Source: CAYRJD01 sp965212125
Lineage (GTDB): Bacteria > Actinomycetota > Acidimicrobiia > Acidimicrobiales > Poriferisodalaceae
Direction: 5' to 3'
Length of the DNA stretch: 64,000 bases
NCBI GenBank assembly: GCA_965212125.1
Contig: OZ243045.1
Location: 2,007,823-2,071,822 of the forward strand
Below are positions 15,654 through 23,900 of this stretch, in pieces. The first letter of the stretch is position 1; every line of letters starts with the position of its first letter. A program made the translations under genes and the position numbers. The notes beneath the pieces were generated by a model. The model made no database searches. It saw only the letters and a program-made list of their open reading frames with translations, and was not told the DNA's origin.

Positions 15654-16108
15654 CACCCCCGGCGGGGCAGACTCCACCGCCTGCTGGGCAAACCTCGCCG
15701 CCGCGCACGTCTCTTCCGCAGCCTGCTGCTACGCCGCCGCCAGCGAACGCCCCCTCACCGGAAACTCTGATTGAGCGGCTGGAAGCGTTTCCCAATCCGA
15801 ACCCGGAGCGAGACTATGAGATTCGCTGCGAAACCTCGGAGCTTTCCTGCAACTGCCCGTTCACCGGCCAGCCCGATATTGCAACGCTCACCCTCACCTA
15901 CACGCCCGACCAACACGTGGTGGAGCTCAAATCTCTCAAGATGTACCTGTGGGGTTTCCGCGACATCGCCATCGCTCACGAGCAGATAACAAATCAGATT
16001 CTGGATGACTTAGTATCCACTCTCTCGCCCCGTAGTATGCGGGTTGAGACAAGTTGGAATGTGCGTGGTGGCATAGCGACCACAATCGGCGCTAGCTATC
16101 CGTCGTGA
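15650..16108 (+). CDS. queF: NADPH-dependent preQ0 reductase
   Basis: 152 residues. Reduces 7-cyano-7-deazaguanine (preQ0) to preQ1 in queuosine biosynthesis. The unimodular QueF fold is recognised by SCNCPFTGQPD (Cys69 forms the thioimide with the nitrile, Asp76 is the acid/base) and by the QueF motif ELKSLKMYLWGFRD (about residues 92-105). NVRGGI near the C-terminus is usually NPRGGI. A Pro/Ala-rich N-terminal extension of about 35 residues precedes the domain. Its 4-base overlap with the upstream purine gene suggests co-translation. The other queuosine genes are not in the window. Confidence 0.93.
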   Translation: MTPPAGQTPPPAGQTSPPRTSLPQPAATPPPANAPSPETLIERLEAFPNPNPERDYEIRCETSELSCNCPFTGQPDIATLTLTYTPDQHVVELKSLKMYLWGFRDIAIAHEQITNQILDDLVSTLSPRSMRVETSWNVRGGIATTIGASYPS

Positions 16109-16146
16109 TGTCAATCACACCTACCGCAAAGAGGCCGTAAGCCAAA

Positions 16147-18396
16147 TTGTCTGTTGTTCTTCCGCAGTTAGCTCCAGCCGCCGTGCGTGTCTTGTTCGAA
16201 TTGATCGGCGCGAACGCGCCCATGGAGTTCAGTCAGTTGGCGCAGCGCGTCGGGCTAGACACCAGCGCTACCAGCAGCGTGCTGCGATCTTTGGAGCAGG
16301 TGGATGCGGTGGAGCAGTCGGTCGGAATGCCCGGCTTGCAGCGTCCGCAGTGGCGAGTGACCGAATCGGGGGTGCGGCTTGGCTACGCCCTGGAGTTTGC
16401 CGCCCTGCAGCGCCAAGAAGGCACGCCGGAGTTTGAAGCGGCGCAGCAGCAGTTCGTGGCGGCACAGCCACCGCAACCCGCTCAGCCAGCACCGCCTGCC
16501 TCGCCTACCTACAACACCGCCGCCAACCAACCCAACGTCGACCCTGCGACCCAGCCGCTCATCTACAGCCGACTAGCGCCGTCAAACCGTAAAGGTCAGC
16601 GCAACGCAAAGCGCGCAATGGCGCGTGCGAAGGCACTCAACGATCCGCTCCCCGTCGTCGGCGTTACTGGCAAAGTCGGCTCGCCGCTGCTGTCCGCCCG
16701 CACCCGAACCGACGGCCCCCTTACCCCACCGTCGCAATCTGTTTGGCGCCCCGCTAGCAACCGCGCTAAACACGCCACCCGCTCCAGCCTCAGCATCAGC
16801 ATGGGCCGCAGTGCCGCAGGCACGCGAACCGTTCTAGCCAAGCTGTTTGGCAGTCGCCGCCGAGTAGTAGCCACTTTGGTGACCTTGGCGGTCGTCATAA
16901 CTGGGTTCTTCGCTTTTGCAGGGCTGCGCGCAGTCAACTTCACCATTACCGGCGTGGAACCTGACGACATCTTGCATCCCGCCAACCTGGTTGACGAAAA
17001 CCTCAGTTTCGCCGTTGACGGCGGCAACCTGGGCGGCGCCAAGCTGCTGCTTGACGGCCTGCCGGTCAGTGGTCTGCAGCGAAGCGCCAACAACTTCAAT
17101 TGGGTGGTGCCATCGCTCACCGACGGCACGCACACCGTCAGCCTGGAAGTACCTCGCCGGCTGTTTGGAACTGCGACGGCCGCTGTTTCATTCACGGTTG
17201 ACAGCGTCCCGCCCGACCTGGGCCTGCCTCGGGTGCTCGCTCCGGTTCCGCTAGACGAGGCTTTTGTGCTTACCGCCCAAATTGATCCAAACGTTGACCT
17301 GCTAATCGACGGCGTACCGATAGACACCTCCACCGGCACTTTTACGATTGAGCGCGCGCTACCCCCGTCTAAGCCGATCTCTTTTGTGGCGGTCGACGAA
17401 GCTGGCAACACGACCACGCTGGACATGGTCGTGCCGATCGCCTACCCCGATACCAACGGAGTACACGTAACGGCGGCCGCCTGGAATCACGACGGCCTGC
17501 GCGCCGGCATCATCGACCTGATCCAAGCCAACAAGATCTCCGCCGTTCAGCTTGATCTAAAAGATGAGTCTGGCAACATCGGCTATGCGTCCGACATTCC
17601 GCTCGCCCAGCAAACCCGATCAACCCTGAATCTGTTTGAGCTAGAAGACGCGGTGGATGAGTTGCACGCCTTGGGTGTGCGGGTGATCGGCCGCATCGTG
17701 GCCTTCCGTGATCCCAAGCTCGGTCGCTACGCCATTCAAACAGACAACCTTGACTGGGTTTTGCAAAACCTAAACGGCCAGCCGCTGCCAACGCCGTATG
17801 GCAGGGGCGCTTTCACCAACTTCAGCAACGAGACGGTGCGCCAATACAACCTGGACATCGCCGTCGAAGCCGCCGAGGCGGGCGTTGACGATGTGTTGTG
17901 GGATTACATGCGCCGACCCGAGGGCAACTTTTCGGAAATGGTGGTGCCCGGTTTTGACGGCTCCGACCCTTCGCCGCTAATCGTGAGCTTCTTGGCTGAG
18001 GCCGGCGAAATGCTGCGCACCCATCAGGTGTATCACGGCGTGTCGGTGTTTGGAATTGCGGCGCGGCGCGGCGATCTCATAGCGCAAGACGTGGTGGCTA
18101 TATCCGACCATGTTGATTACGTGTCGCCGATGGTTTACCCGTCGCACTGGGGTCGTGGCGAGTACGGCGTTTCGCACCCGGAGGCGCAGCCCTACGACAT
18201 AACTTCGGAGTCGCTGCAAGATTTCCAGCGGGTGCTAGAGGGCACCAACACCGCCATCGTTCCGTGGCTGCAGGATTTCACCATCAGGGTTCCTTACGGC
18301 GCTGACGAAGTTCAGGCTCAAATAGACGCCGCCAGCGACATCGGTATTTCCAACTGGCTGCTGTGGGACCCGACCGTTACCTACACCCCGCGCTAG
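16147..18396 (+). CDS. Winged-HTH / membrane helix / glycoside-hydrolase-like (DUF4015) fusion protein
   Basis: 749 residues from a TTG (AAAGAGG about 12 bases upstream). Residues 1-80 form a MarR-like winged helix (APMEFSQLAQRVGLDTSATSS, then a wing and QWRVTESGVRLGYAL). A Pro/Gln-rich and basic linker follows (to about 230), then one membrane helix (RVVATLVTLAVVITGFFAFA, about 238-258). Outside would lie two Ig-like stalk regions (about 270-430; FTVDSVPPDLG, FVAVDEAGNTTT). The C-terminal 320 residues match the putative glycoside hydrolase family formerly DUF4015: GVHVTAAAW, IDLIQANKISAVQLDLKDESG, LGVRVIGRIVAFRDP, DDVLWDYMRRPEG and VSPMVYPSHWG. The extracytoplasmic enzyme would act on a cell-wall or envelope glycan; substrate unknown. 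Confidence 0.82.
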   Translation: MSVVLPQLAPAAVRVLFELIGANAPMEFSQLAQRVGLDTSATSSVLRSLEQVDAVEQSVGMPGLQRPQWRVTESGVRLGYALEFAALQRQEGTPEFEAAQQQFVAAQPPQPAQPAPPASPTYNTAANQPNVDPATQPLIYSRLAPSNRKGQRNAKRAMARAKALNDPLPVVGVTGKVGSPLLSARTRTDGPLTPPSQSVWRPASNRAKHATRSSLSISMGRSAAGTRTVLAKLFGSRRRVVATLVTLAVVITGFFAFAGLRAVNFTITGVEPDDILHPANLVDENLSFAVDGGNLGGAKLLLDGLPVSGLQRSANNFNWVVPSLTDGTHTVSLEVPRRLFGTATAAVSFTVDSVPPDLGLPRVLAPVPLDEAFVLTAQIDPNVDLLIDGVPIDTSTGTFTIERALPPSKPISFVAVDEAGNTTTLDMVVPIAYPDTNGVHVTAAAWNHDGLRAGIIDLIQANKISAVQLDLKDESGNIGYASDIPLAQQTRSTLNLFELEDAVDELHALGVRVIGRIVAFRDPKLGRYAIQTDNLDWVLQNLNGQPLPTPYGRGAFTNFSNETVRQYNLDIAVEAAEAGVDDVLWDYMRRPEGNFSEMVVPGFDGSDPSPLIVSFLAEAGEMLRTHQVYHGVSVFGIAARRGDLIAQDVVAISDHVDYVSPMVYPSHWGRGEYGVSHPEAQPYDITSESLQDFQRVLEGTNTAIVPWLQDFTIRVPYGADEVQAQIDAASDIGISNWLLWDPTVTYTPR

Positions 18397-18404
18397 ATCC
18401 CGCG

Positions 18405-20111
18405 CTAGTCGGTTAGCTGGTCGCGCAGCCGGTATTTCTGAACCTTGCCGCTCGGCGTCATCGGAAACTCATCCACTATCACTACCTCTTCCGGCCAGAA
18501 CTGCTTGGTTACCTGCTGCTCGCGCAACCATTCGGTCAGGTCAGCCAGCGTGGGCGGCGCACCACCAGCGGATTTGTCAACGATCACGAAAGCGCAGCCG
18601 ACCTCGCCTAGCCGCTCGTCGGGCTTGCCCACCACCGCCACATTCGCTACGGCCTCGTGGCGAATAAGCACGTCTTCTACTTCTTTGACGGGAATGTTCT
18701 CGCCGCCGCGAATGATGATGTCTTTGGTGCGGCCAGAGATGGTGATGTAGCCGAGCTCGTCGATAATTGCGCGGTCGCCGGTGTGGAACCAATCAAGCCG
18801 GGCGGGGTCGCTGCTGGCGGCGGTATCAGCAGCGGGCGCGATTAGGTATTCGCCGGTGACGTCTCGCCCCTGGATGTACCCCAAAAACAGCAGCGATCCG
18901 CGACACTGCAAATCGCCGATCTCACCCACCACCGACTCGCCCGCGTCATTCACCACGCGCACCTCATTGTCGGGCAGCGCCAGCCCGTCGGTCAGCCGCT
19001 TCTCAAACGGGTCATCGGGCCGCCCAACCGTCAAAGCGGAACACTCGGTCATCCCCCACACGGTCGCAACCGTGCACTGCGGCAGTAGCTGCTCGGCCCG
19101 CTCCAGCAGGGGCTTCGGAATAGCCGCCCCACCGCAGATGAACCGCTGCCAGCTAGCCAGGCTGTAGTTGGTGACCTCCGGCGAATTGACCACGTCGGCC
19201 AGGAAAGGCGTGGCGCCCATCGACATGTTGATCTTGTGGCGATCCACCAGCGCCATGAACTCAACCGGCTCCCACACATCTTGCAGCACCAGCTGCCCGC
19301 CGCTCAGCAGCGGCAGTCTGGCGCCGTAGACAAACCCGGTCTGGTGCGCCAGCGTGGAAGCCATGTGCATGACGACCGCGTCGGGCGCCTGCTCGCCCCA
19401 AGGCGACTCCACGCCCGCACAAACCACGTCCACCATCAGGTCGGCCGCCGCGTTCAAGGTGTTCGGGCAGTGCATCACCCCTTTCGGAACGCCGGTGGTG
19501 CCAGAGGTAAAGATCACCTCGCAGACGTCGTTCGGTGAGGGTCGCAGCAGGTCCAGGGTCGCCATGTCGTAAGAGCTGAACCGCCCCTGCTCCAGCAGCT
19601 CGCTCCAGGTCATTGCGTCGGCGGGCGATTCGTCGCCGACCACCACCAACTCTTTCACCCACTCGCACCGCTCGCGCAACTCGGCGTGCATTGCGGCCAG
19701 CTCAAAGTTGCGAAACTCCGTTGCGGTGATGACCACCGTCGGGCGCGCCAGCTCGCTCATGACGGTTACCTCGTTGTGATGGAAGATCGGTGCGACTGGA
19801 TTGATGACCGCGCCGATGCGCTCAATGGCGATCGCCGCCACAACAAACTGATGCCAGTTGGGCAGCTGCACCTGCACCACCTCGCCCGGGCGCACGCCTA
19901 GCTCTAACAGGCCGTAGCTCACCGCGTCAACGTCGGCGGCCAGCTGCGCCCAGGTGATCTGCCCGAAACGATCCACCACCACCACATCGTCAGGCCGCTG
20001 GCTAACCCAGCGCGCTATTGCGTCGCTCAGGTCGTGATTGGTCCAGTGGCCAGCTTGGATGTGAGTGTCGATGCGATCCGTGGTAAGGGTGGTTTCAAAG
20101 AAGCGTTTGAT
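18405..20111 (-). CDS. AMP-binding acyl-CoA synthetase/ligase (start uncertain, possible ATC start)
   Basis: Activates a carboxylic acid to its CoA thioester through an acyl-adenylate. Motifs: FTSGTTGVPKGV (P-loop, about residue 210 of the long form), TVWGMTECSAL, WFHTGDRAIIDELGYITISGR and the C-terminal lysine motif MTPSGKVQKYRLRD. The first ordinary start is a GTG at 19985, giving 526 residues but cutting into the N-terminal domain. The frame is open and family-like further upstream (about 42 residues including RIDTHIQAGHWTNHDLSDAI), yet contains no ATG, GTG or TTG. An ATC at 20111-20109 lies 5 bases after AAAGGGGG and may be the true or mutated start. Divergent from the serine hydrolase gene. 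Confidence 0.88.
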   Translation of the reverse strand: MKRFFETTLTTDRIDTHIQAGHWTNHDLSDAIARWVSQRPDDVVVVDRFGQITWAQLAADVDAVSYGLLELGVRPGEVVQVQLPNWHQFVVAAIAIERIGAVINPVAPIFHHNEVTVMSELARPTVVITATEFRNFELAAMHAELRERCEWVKELVVVGDESPADAMTWSELLEQGRFSSYDMATLDLLRPSPNDVCEVIFTSGTTGVPKGVMHCPNTLNAAADLMVDVVCAGVESPWGEQAPDAVVMHMASTLAHQTGFVYGARLPLLSGGQLVLQDVWEPVEFMALVDRHKINMSMGATPFLADVVNSPEVTNYSLASWQRFICGGAAIPKPLLERAEQLLPQCTVATVWGMTECSALTVGRPDDPFEKRLTDGLALPDNEVRVVNDAGESVVGEIGDLQCRGSLLFLGYIQGRDVTGEYLIAPAADTAASSDPARLDWFHTGDRAIIDELGYITISGRTKDIIIRGGENIPVKEVEDVLIRHEAVANVAVVGKPDERLGEVGCAFVIVDKSAGGAPPTLADLTEWLREQQVTKQFWPEEVVIVDEFPMTPSGKVQKYRLRDQLTD

Positions 20112-20122
20112 GGCTGCCCCCT

Positions 20123-21328
20123 TTGCGCATTAGTTCCATGGGCGCGGGTTCCATGGGTATGGGTGCTGGCACCGATGCTAGTTTGCTGTCTCTAATGCAA
20201 AAATCATCAAACCTCGCCCCGCCCAATCCCGACCGCATCAAGGCTCTGATGCAGCGCTGCGCGCGTGAGGTGGAAGAAGGCCTGCTGCCAAGCTGTCAGG
20301 TGGCGCTGGCGTTTGAGGGCGAAGTGGTTGCCGCGCAAACCTTCGGCGACGCCACCGACAGCACCCGCTACTGCCTTTTCTCTGCCACCAAGCCAATGGT
20401 GGCGGGCGTGATGTGGCAGCTGCTAACCGAAGGCGTGGTTGAGTTGAGCGCGCCCGCTGCGCATTACGTGCCAGAGTTCGCCGACAACGGCAAAGATCAG
20501 ATAACGGTGGAGCAGATAATGCTGCACACCAGCGGGTTTCCGCACGCTCCGATGGGGCCAAACCAGTGGGGCAGCTCCGCTAGTCGCCGCGAGACGTTTT
20601 CAAACTGGCGGCTCAACTGGGAGCCGGGCACGCGGTTTGAATATCACCCGACCTCAGCGCACTGGGTGCTTGGCGAAATCATTATCGAAACGACCGGCAA
20701 CGATTATCGCGACGAGGTTGAGAGCCGCGTGACCGGTCCGCTGGGGCTGGGGCGCCTGCTGGGGTTGCCGCCCGATCAGCAAACCGGCCTGGCCGACCTG
20801 CAGCTAGTGGGCGAGCACGCCACGCCCGAAGAGCTAAGCGAGGCATTCGGCGTGTCCGAGCTGCCAGACACTGAGGTGACCGATGAGGTAATCGTCACCT
20901 TCAACCAGCCCGGCCATCGTGAGGTGGGGGTGCCGGGCGGCGGCGCTTTCGGCACGGCGACCGATCTCGCAATGCTGTACCAAGGGATGCTGCACAACAC
21001 CGGGGAGGTGTGGGACTCCAAGCAGCTCAGCGATGCGACCAGCAACGTGCGCAACAACCTGGCCGACCCGATGGGCATTCCCGCCAATCGCTCGCTGGGG
21101 CTGATCTTGGCGGGCGACGACGGCCACTCCAACATGCGGGGGCTGGGGCGGACGGTGTCGCCGGGTGCGTTTGGACACAACGGCGCGGGCGGGCAGCTGG
21201 CTTGGGCCGATCCCGCCACGGGACTTTCGCTGGGCTACACCACCAACGGCTACGACATTCACAGCGTGCGTCAGCCGCGGCGAGATACCGCTATTGCCAG
21301 CTTGGCCGGAGTCTGCACGCAATCGTGA
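20123..21328 (+). CDS. Serine hydrolase, class C beta-lactamase family
   Basis: 401 residues from a TTG; ATGs at 20138, 20153 and 20195 are alternative starts, and the recognisable domain begins near NPDRIKALMQRC (about residue 34). The serine active site is SATKPM (SxxK, about residue 88). FEYHPTSAHWVLGEI is in the place of the YxN motif, and HNGAGGQLAW (about 351) replaces the KTG triad, as in esterase-like members. Such proteins are more often esterases, peptidases or amidases than antibiotic-resistance enzymes. No signal peptide is seen. The stop overlaps the GTG of the following CoA-transferase, so it probably serves the same acyl-ester/CoA pathway. Confidence 0.85.
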   Translation: MRISSMGAGSMGMGAGTDASLLSLMQKSSNLAPPNPDRIKALMQRCAREVEEGLLPSCQVALAFEGEVVAAQTFGDATDSTRYCLFSATKPMVAGVMWQLLTEGVVELSAPAAHYVPEFADNGKDQITVEQIMLHTSGFPHAPMGPNQWGSSASRRETFSNWRLNWEPGTRFEYHPTSAHWVLGEIIIETTGNDYRDEVESRVTGPLGLGRLLGLPPDQQTGLADLQLVGEHATPEELSEAFGVSELPDTEVTDEVIVTFNQPGHREVGVPGGGAFGTATDLAMLYQGMLHNTGEVWDSKQLSDATSNVRNNLADPMGIPANRSLGLILAGDDGHSNMRGLGRTVSPGAFGHNGAGGQLAWADPATGLSLGYTTNGYDIHSVRQPRRDTAIASLAGVCTQS

Positions 21329-23844
21329 AAGGCTGTCTAGCCGGCGTAAAGGTCATTGATTTCACCGACGATTCAGGTCGTTTCGCCACCAAGCTGCTAA
21401 CCGAAATGGGCGCTGATGTTTTGCGTGTCAGCGCGCAGGGTTCGCCCGGTCAGCCGCTAGCCGACCCGGCCGCCGCACAGCTAGGCGGGGTGCTCGACTG
21501 GTGGTACGACGGCGGCAAGCGGCGCCACATCATTGACCTGGAAGATCCGGACTCGCTGGACGCCTATCGCCAACTGGCTGCCAGCGCAGACGTAATAATC
21601 GAAACGCAGCGCCCCGGCCGCCTGGCCGAGCTAGGCATTGACTTCGCCGATCTGACAGCCGACCGACCCCAGCTAGTGCAGGTGTCAATCACGCCGTTTG
21701 GCCGCACCGGGCCGCGAGCGGACTGGGTTAGCTCTGATCTGGTGTCATCGGCGATGGGCGGAATCATGTCGGTAACGGGCACGCCCGATCGGCCGCTCAA
21801 CATTTGGGGCTGGCAGGCGTACAACTTTGCTTGCTACGCGGCGGCTACCTGCGCTCTTTCGGGACTGCTGATGGCCCGCCGAACCGGCCAGGGCTCACAC
21901 GTTGATCTGTCGATTCATGAGGTGGTCAACGGCTCGATCGAGCAGCTGATGATGCTGTACTTCTTTGACGAGTTCATTGATGCGCCAAAGGTTGCGCCGC
22001 GCCAGGGTGCCCTTCACTGGCTGCGGGCGTACAACTTGGCGGCCTGCGGCGACGGCTACGTCATGATCACGCCCACGCCGGCGCCCCAGAATTTGTTTGA
22101 GTGGATGCTTGAAACCGACTTTGAAGAGGTGCGCAAGTGGATTGGCGTAGAGACGGTTGATCTATTGGACGTGATAGATGAGCTGATGGATGCCGTTCGG
22201 CGTTGGGTGGAGCCGTTTGATGCGAGGCAGCTTTGGTGGGAAGCCCAAAGTCGCCACATTGCGTTTGGGGGAGTGTTGGACATTGCGGAGGTTTGCCAGA
22301 ACCCGCAGTTTGAGCATCGTGGATTTTTTGCGGAGGTGGGTGGCGCTGGCAGTGATGTCGCAGGTAGCGGTGCCGCAGGTAGCGGTGTCGCAGCCAGTAA
22401 CGCAGCAGCCGCGGCCGCGCCGGTAAAGCTGCCAGGGCGGCTGGTGCGTTGGAGCGATCAGGGCGACGCCGGGGTAGTCGAACCGAAGCCACCCTCCACC
22501 GGCGATGAGCAGCTAGAGGAAGTCTTGGCGGATTGGCGCGCCGCCGATGCAGAAGCCAGCGCGGACGGGGGCGCAGGTTCCGCCATGGCTGACGGCGCGG
22601 CCGATGCTGAAGACGCGACCGCGACCGACGCAGAAGCCGATGCAGAAGACGCCGACGCCGACGATCGCCCGCTAGACGGCATCCGCATAGCGGACTTCAC
22701 CTGGGTCTTGGCCGGCCCCTCGGCCACCAAGCAGCTAGGCGACCTGGGCGCCGACGTAATCCGCATCCAAAGCGAAGAGCACTCCACCCTCGTCAACTCG
22801 CCCGAACATCCGTACTACTTCACCTGGAGCCGCTCAAAACGCAGCGCCACCCTAAACATGAGCCACCCACGTGCGCTAGAGGCGGCCCGCCGACTAATAG
22901 AGCAGTGCGATGTGTTGATCGAAAACTTCAGCGCTGGCGTGCTCGCCTCGTGGGGCCTGGATTGGGAAACGGTTCACGGCTGGAACCCGCGCCTGGTCTA
23001 CGTAACCATGACGGGCTGCGGACACGACGGGCCGTGGCAACACGTCATCTCCTACGCGCCGACAGTGCACGCAATAAGCGGCATCACCCATCTCACAAAC
23101 TTCGCCGACCGCGGCGACGTTGGCGCCGGATTTTCGTTGAACGATCACCTAGCCGGCTACGCCGCGACGGTCGCCACGGTTGCGGCACTAGTCGGACGAG
23201 ATCGCACCGGGCGGGGCCAGCACATTGATATGGCTCAGCTAGAAGTGGGCACTTACAACATCGCCCCGGCACTGATCCAGCAACTTGCGGGAGCAACCAA
23301 ACCCGTGCCAGCCGGCAACGTTGACGGCATGGCTGGCCACACGCCCAATGAGGTTTATCGCTGCGCCGACGCCAACTTCGTAGCTATCACCGCTACCTGC
23401 GATCAGCAATGGGCTGCGCTGGTAGAGGCGATCGGCGACCCCGACCTGCGTGACACAGACCTGGCGCACCAGCCGGGTCGAGCCGCAAACACAGAGCTAA
23501 TCAACGCGGCACTGCAACGCTGGGCGGCCGACTACTCCGCTGAGGACGCGGCGCAACTCTTACAGGCCGCCGGGGTGCCGGCTGGGCCGGTCCAAACAAA
23601 TGCTGATCTGGTAGAGCGCGACCCGCAGCACAAGGCTCGCGAGTACTGGCAACCGATCAAGCACGGCTTCTTTGCGGAGCGCACGGTTGATGCCTTTCCC
23701 GTGTTGTGGAACGGGAAGCGCTGGCACCCGCGCCGCCTATCGCCGGAGTATCTAGGCGAGCACAACTTTGAGGTCTGGACGGAGCTGGCGGGCTTTGAGT
23801 TTGACGAGGTCGCCGAACTGTCCGGCGAGGGATTGTTCCGCTAG
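21325..23844 (+). CDS. Fused double-domain CaiB/BaiF (family III) CoA-transferase
   Basis: 839 residues from a GTG at 21325 that overlaps the upstream stop (GTGA). It contains two complete family III CoA-transferase domains in tandem. Domain 1 (about 1-360): LAGVKVIDFTDDSGRFATKL..GADVLRV and GSHVDLSIHEVV. Domain 2 (about 450-839): LDGIRIADFTWVLAGPSATK..GADVIRIQ, RSKRSATLNM and GQHIDMAQLEVG. They are joined by an Ala/Gly/Asp-rich linker with visible low-complexity repeats. Both carry Glu where the well-studied formyl-CoA transferase has the catalytic Asp. Single-chain fusion of the normally intertwined dimer is notable. Moves CoA between acyl groups; substrates unknown. Encoded opposite a similar fused gene at 23900. 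Confidence 0.87.
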   Translation: MKGCLAGVKVIDFTDDSGRFATKLLTEMGADVLRVSAQGSPGQPLADPAAAQLGGVLDWWYDGGKRRHIIDLEDPDSLDAYRQLAASADVIIETQRPGRLAELGIDFADLTADRPQLVQVSITPFGRTGPRADWVSSDLVSSAMGGIMSVTGTPDRPLNIWGWQAYNFACYAAATCALSGLLMARRTGQGSHVDLSIHEVVNGSIEQLMMLYFFDEFIDAPKVAPRQGALHWLRAYNLAACGDGYVMITPTPAPQNLFEWMLETDFEEVRKWIGVETVDLLDVIDELMDAVRRWVEPFDARQLWWEAQSRHIAFGGVLDIAEVCQNPQFEHRGFFAEVGGAGSDVAGSGAAGSGVAASNAAAAAAPVKLPGRLVRWSDQGDAGVVEPKPPSTGDEQLEEVLADWRAADAEASADGGAGSAMADGAADAEDATATDAEADAEDADADDRPLDGIRIADFTWVLAGPSATKQLGDLGADVIRIQSEEHSTLVNSPEHPYYFTWSRSKRSATLNMSHPRALEAARRLIEQCDVLIENFSAGVLASWGLDWETVHGWNPRLVYVTMTGCGHDGPWQHVISYAPTVHAISGITHLTNFADRGDVGAGFSLNDHLAGYAATVATVAALVGRDRTGRGQHIDMAQLEVGTYNIAPALIQQLAGATKPVPAGNVDGMAGHTPNEVYRCADANFVAITATCDQQWAALVEAIGDPDLRDTDLAHQPGRAANTELINAALQRWAADYSAEDAAQLLQAAGVPAGPVQTNADLVERDPQHKAREYWQPIKHGFFAERTVDAFPVLWNGKRWHPRRLSPEYLGEHNFEVWTELAGFEFDEVAELSGEGLFR

Positions 23845-23855
23845 ACGCTGCTGGT

Positions 23856-23900
23856 CAAGCGCGGGCTGACCAAGCGCGGGCTGACCAAGCGCTGGCTAGC
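23856..23900. repeat. Three 15-bp tandem repeats between convergent CoA-transferase genes
   Basis: CAAGCGCGGGCTGAC is repeated at 23856 and 23871, with a diverged third unit at 23886 and a partial fourth. They fill the short space between the two convergent fused CoA-transferase genes, where a terminator would be expected. Confidence 0.7.
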
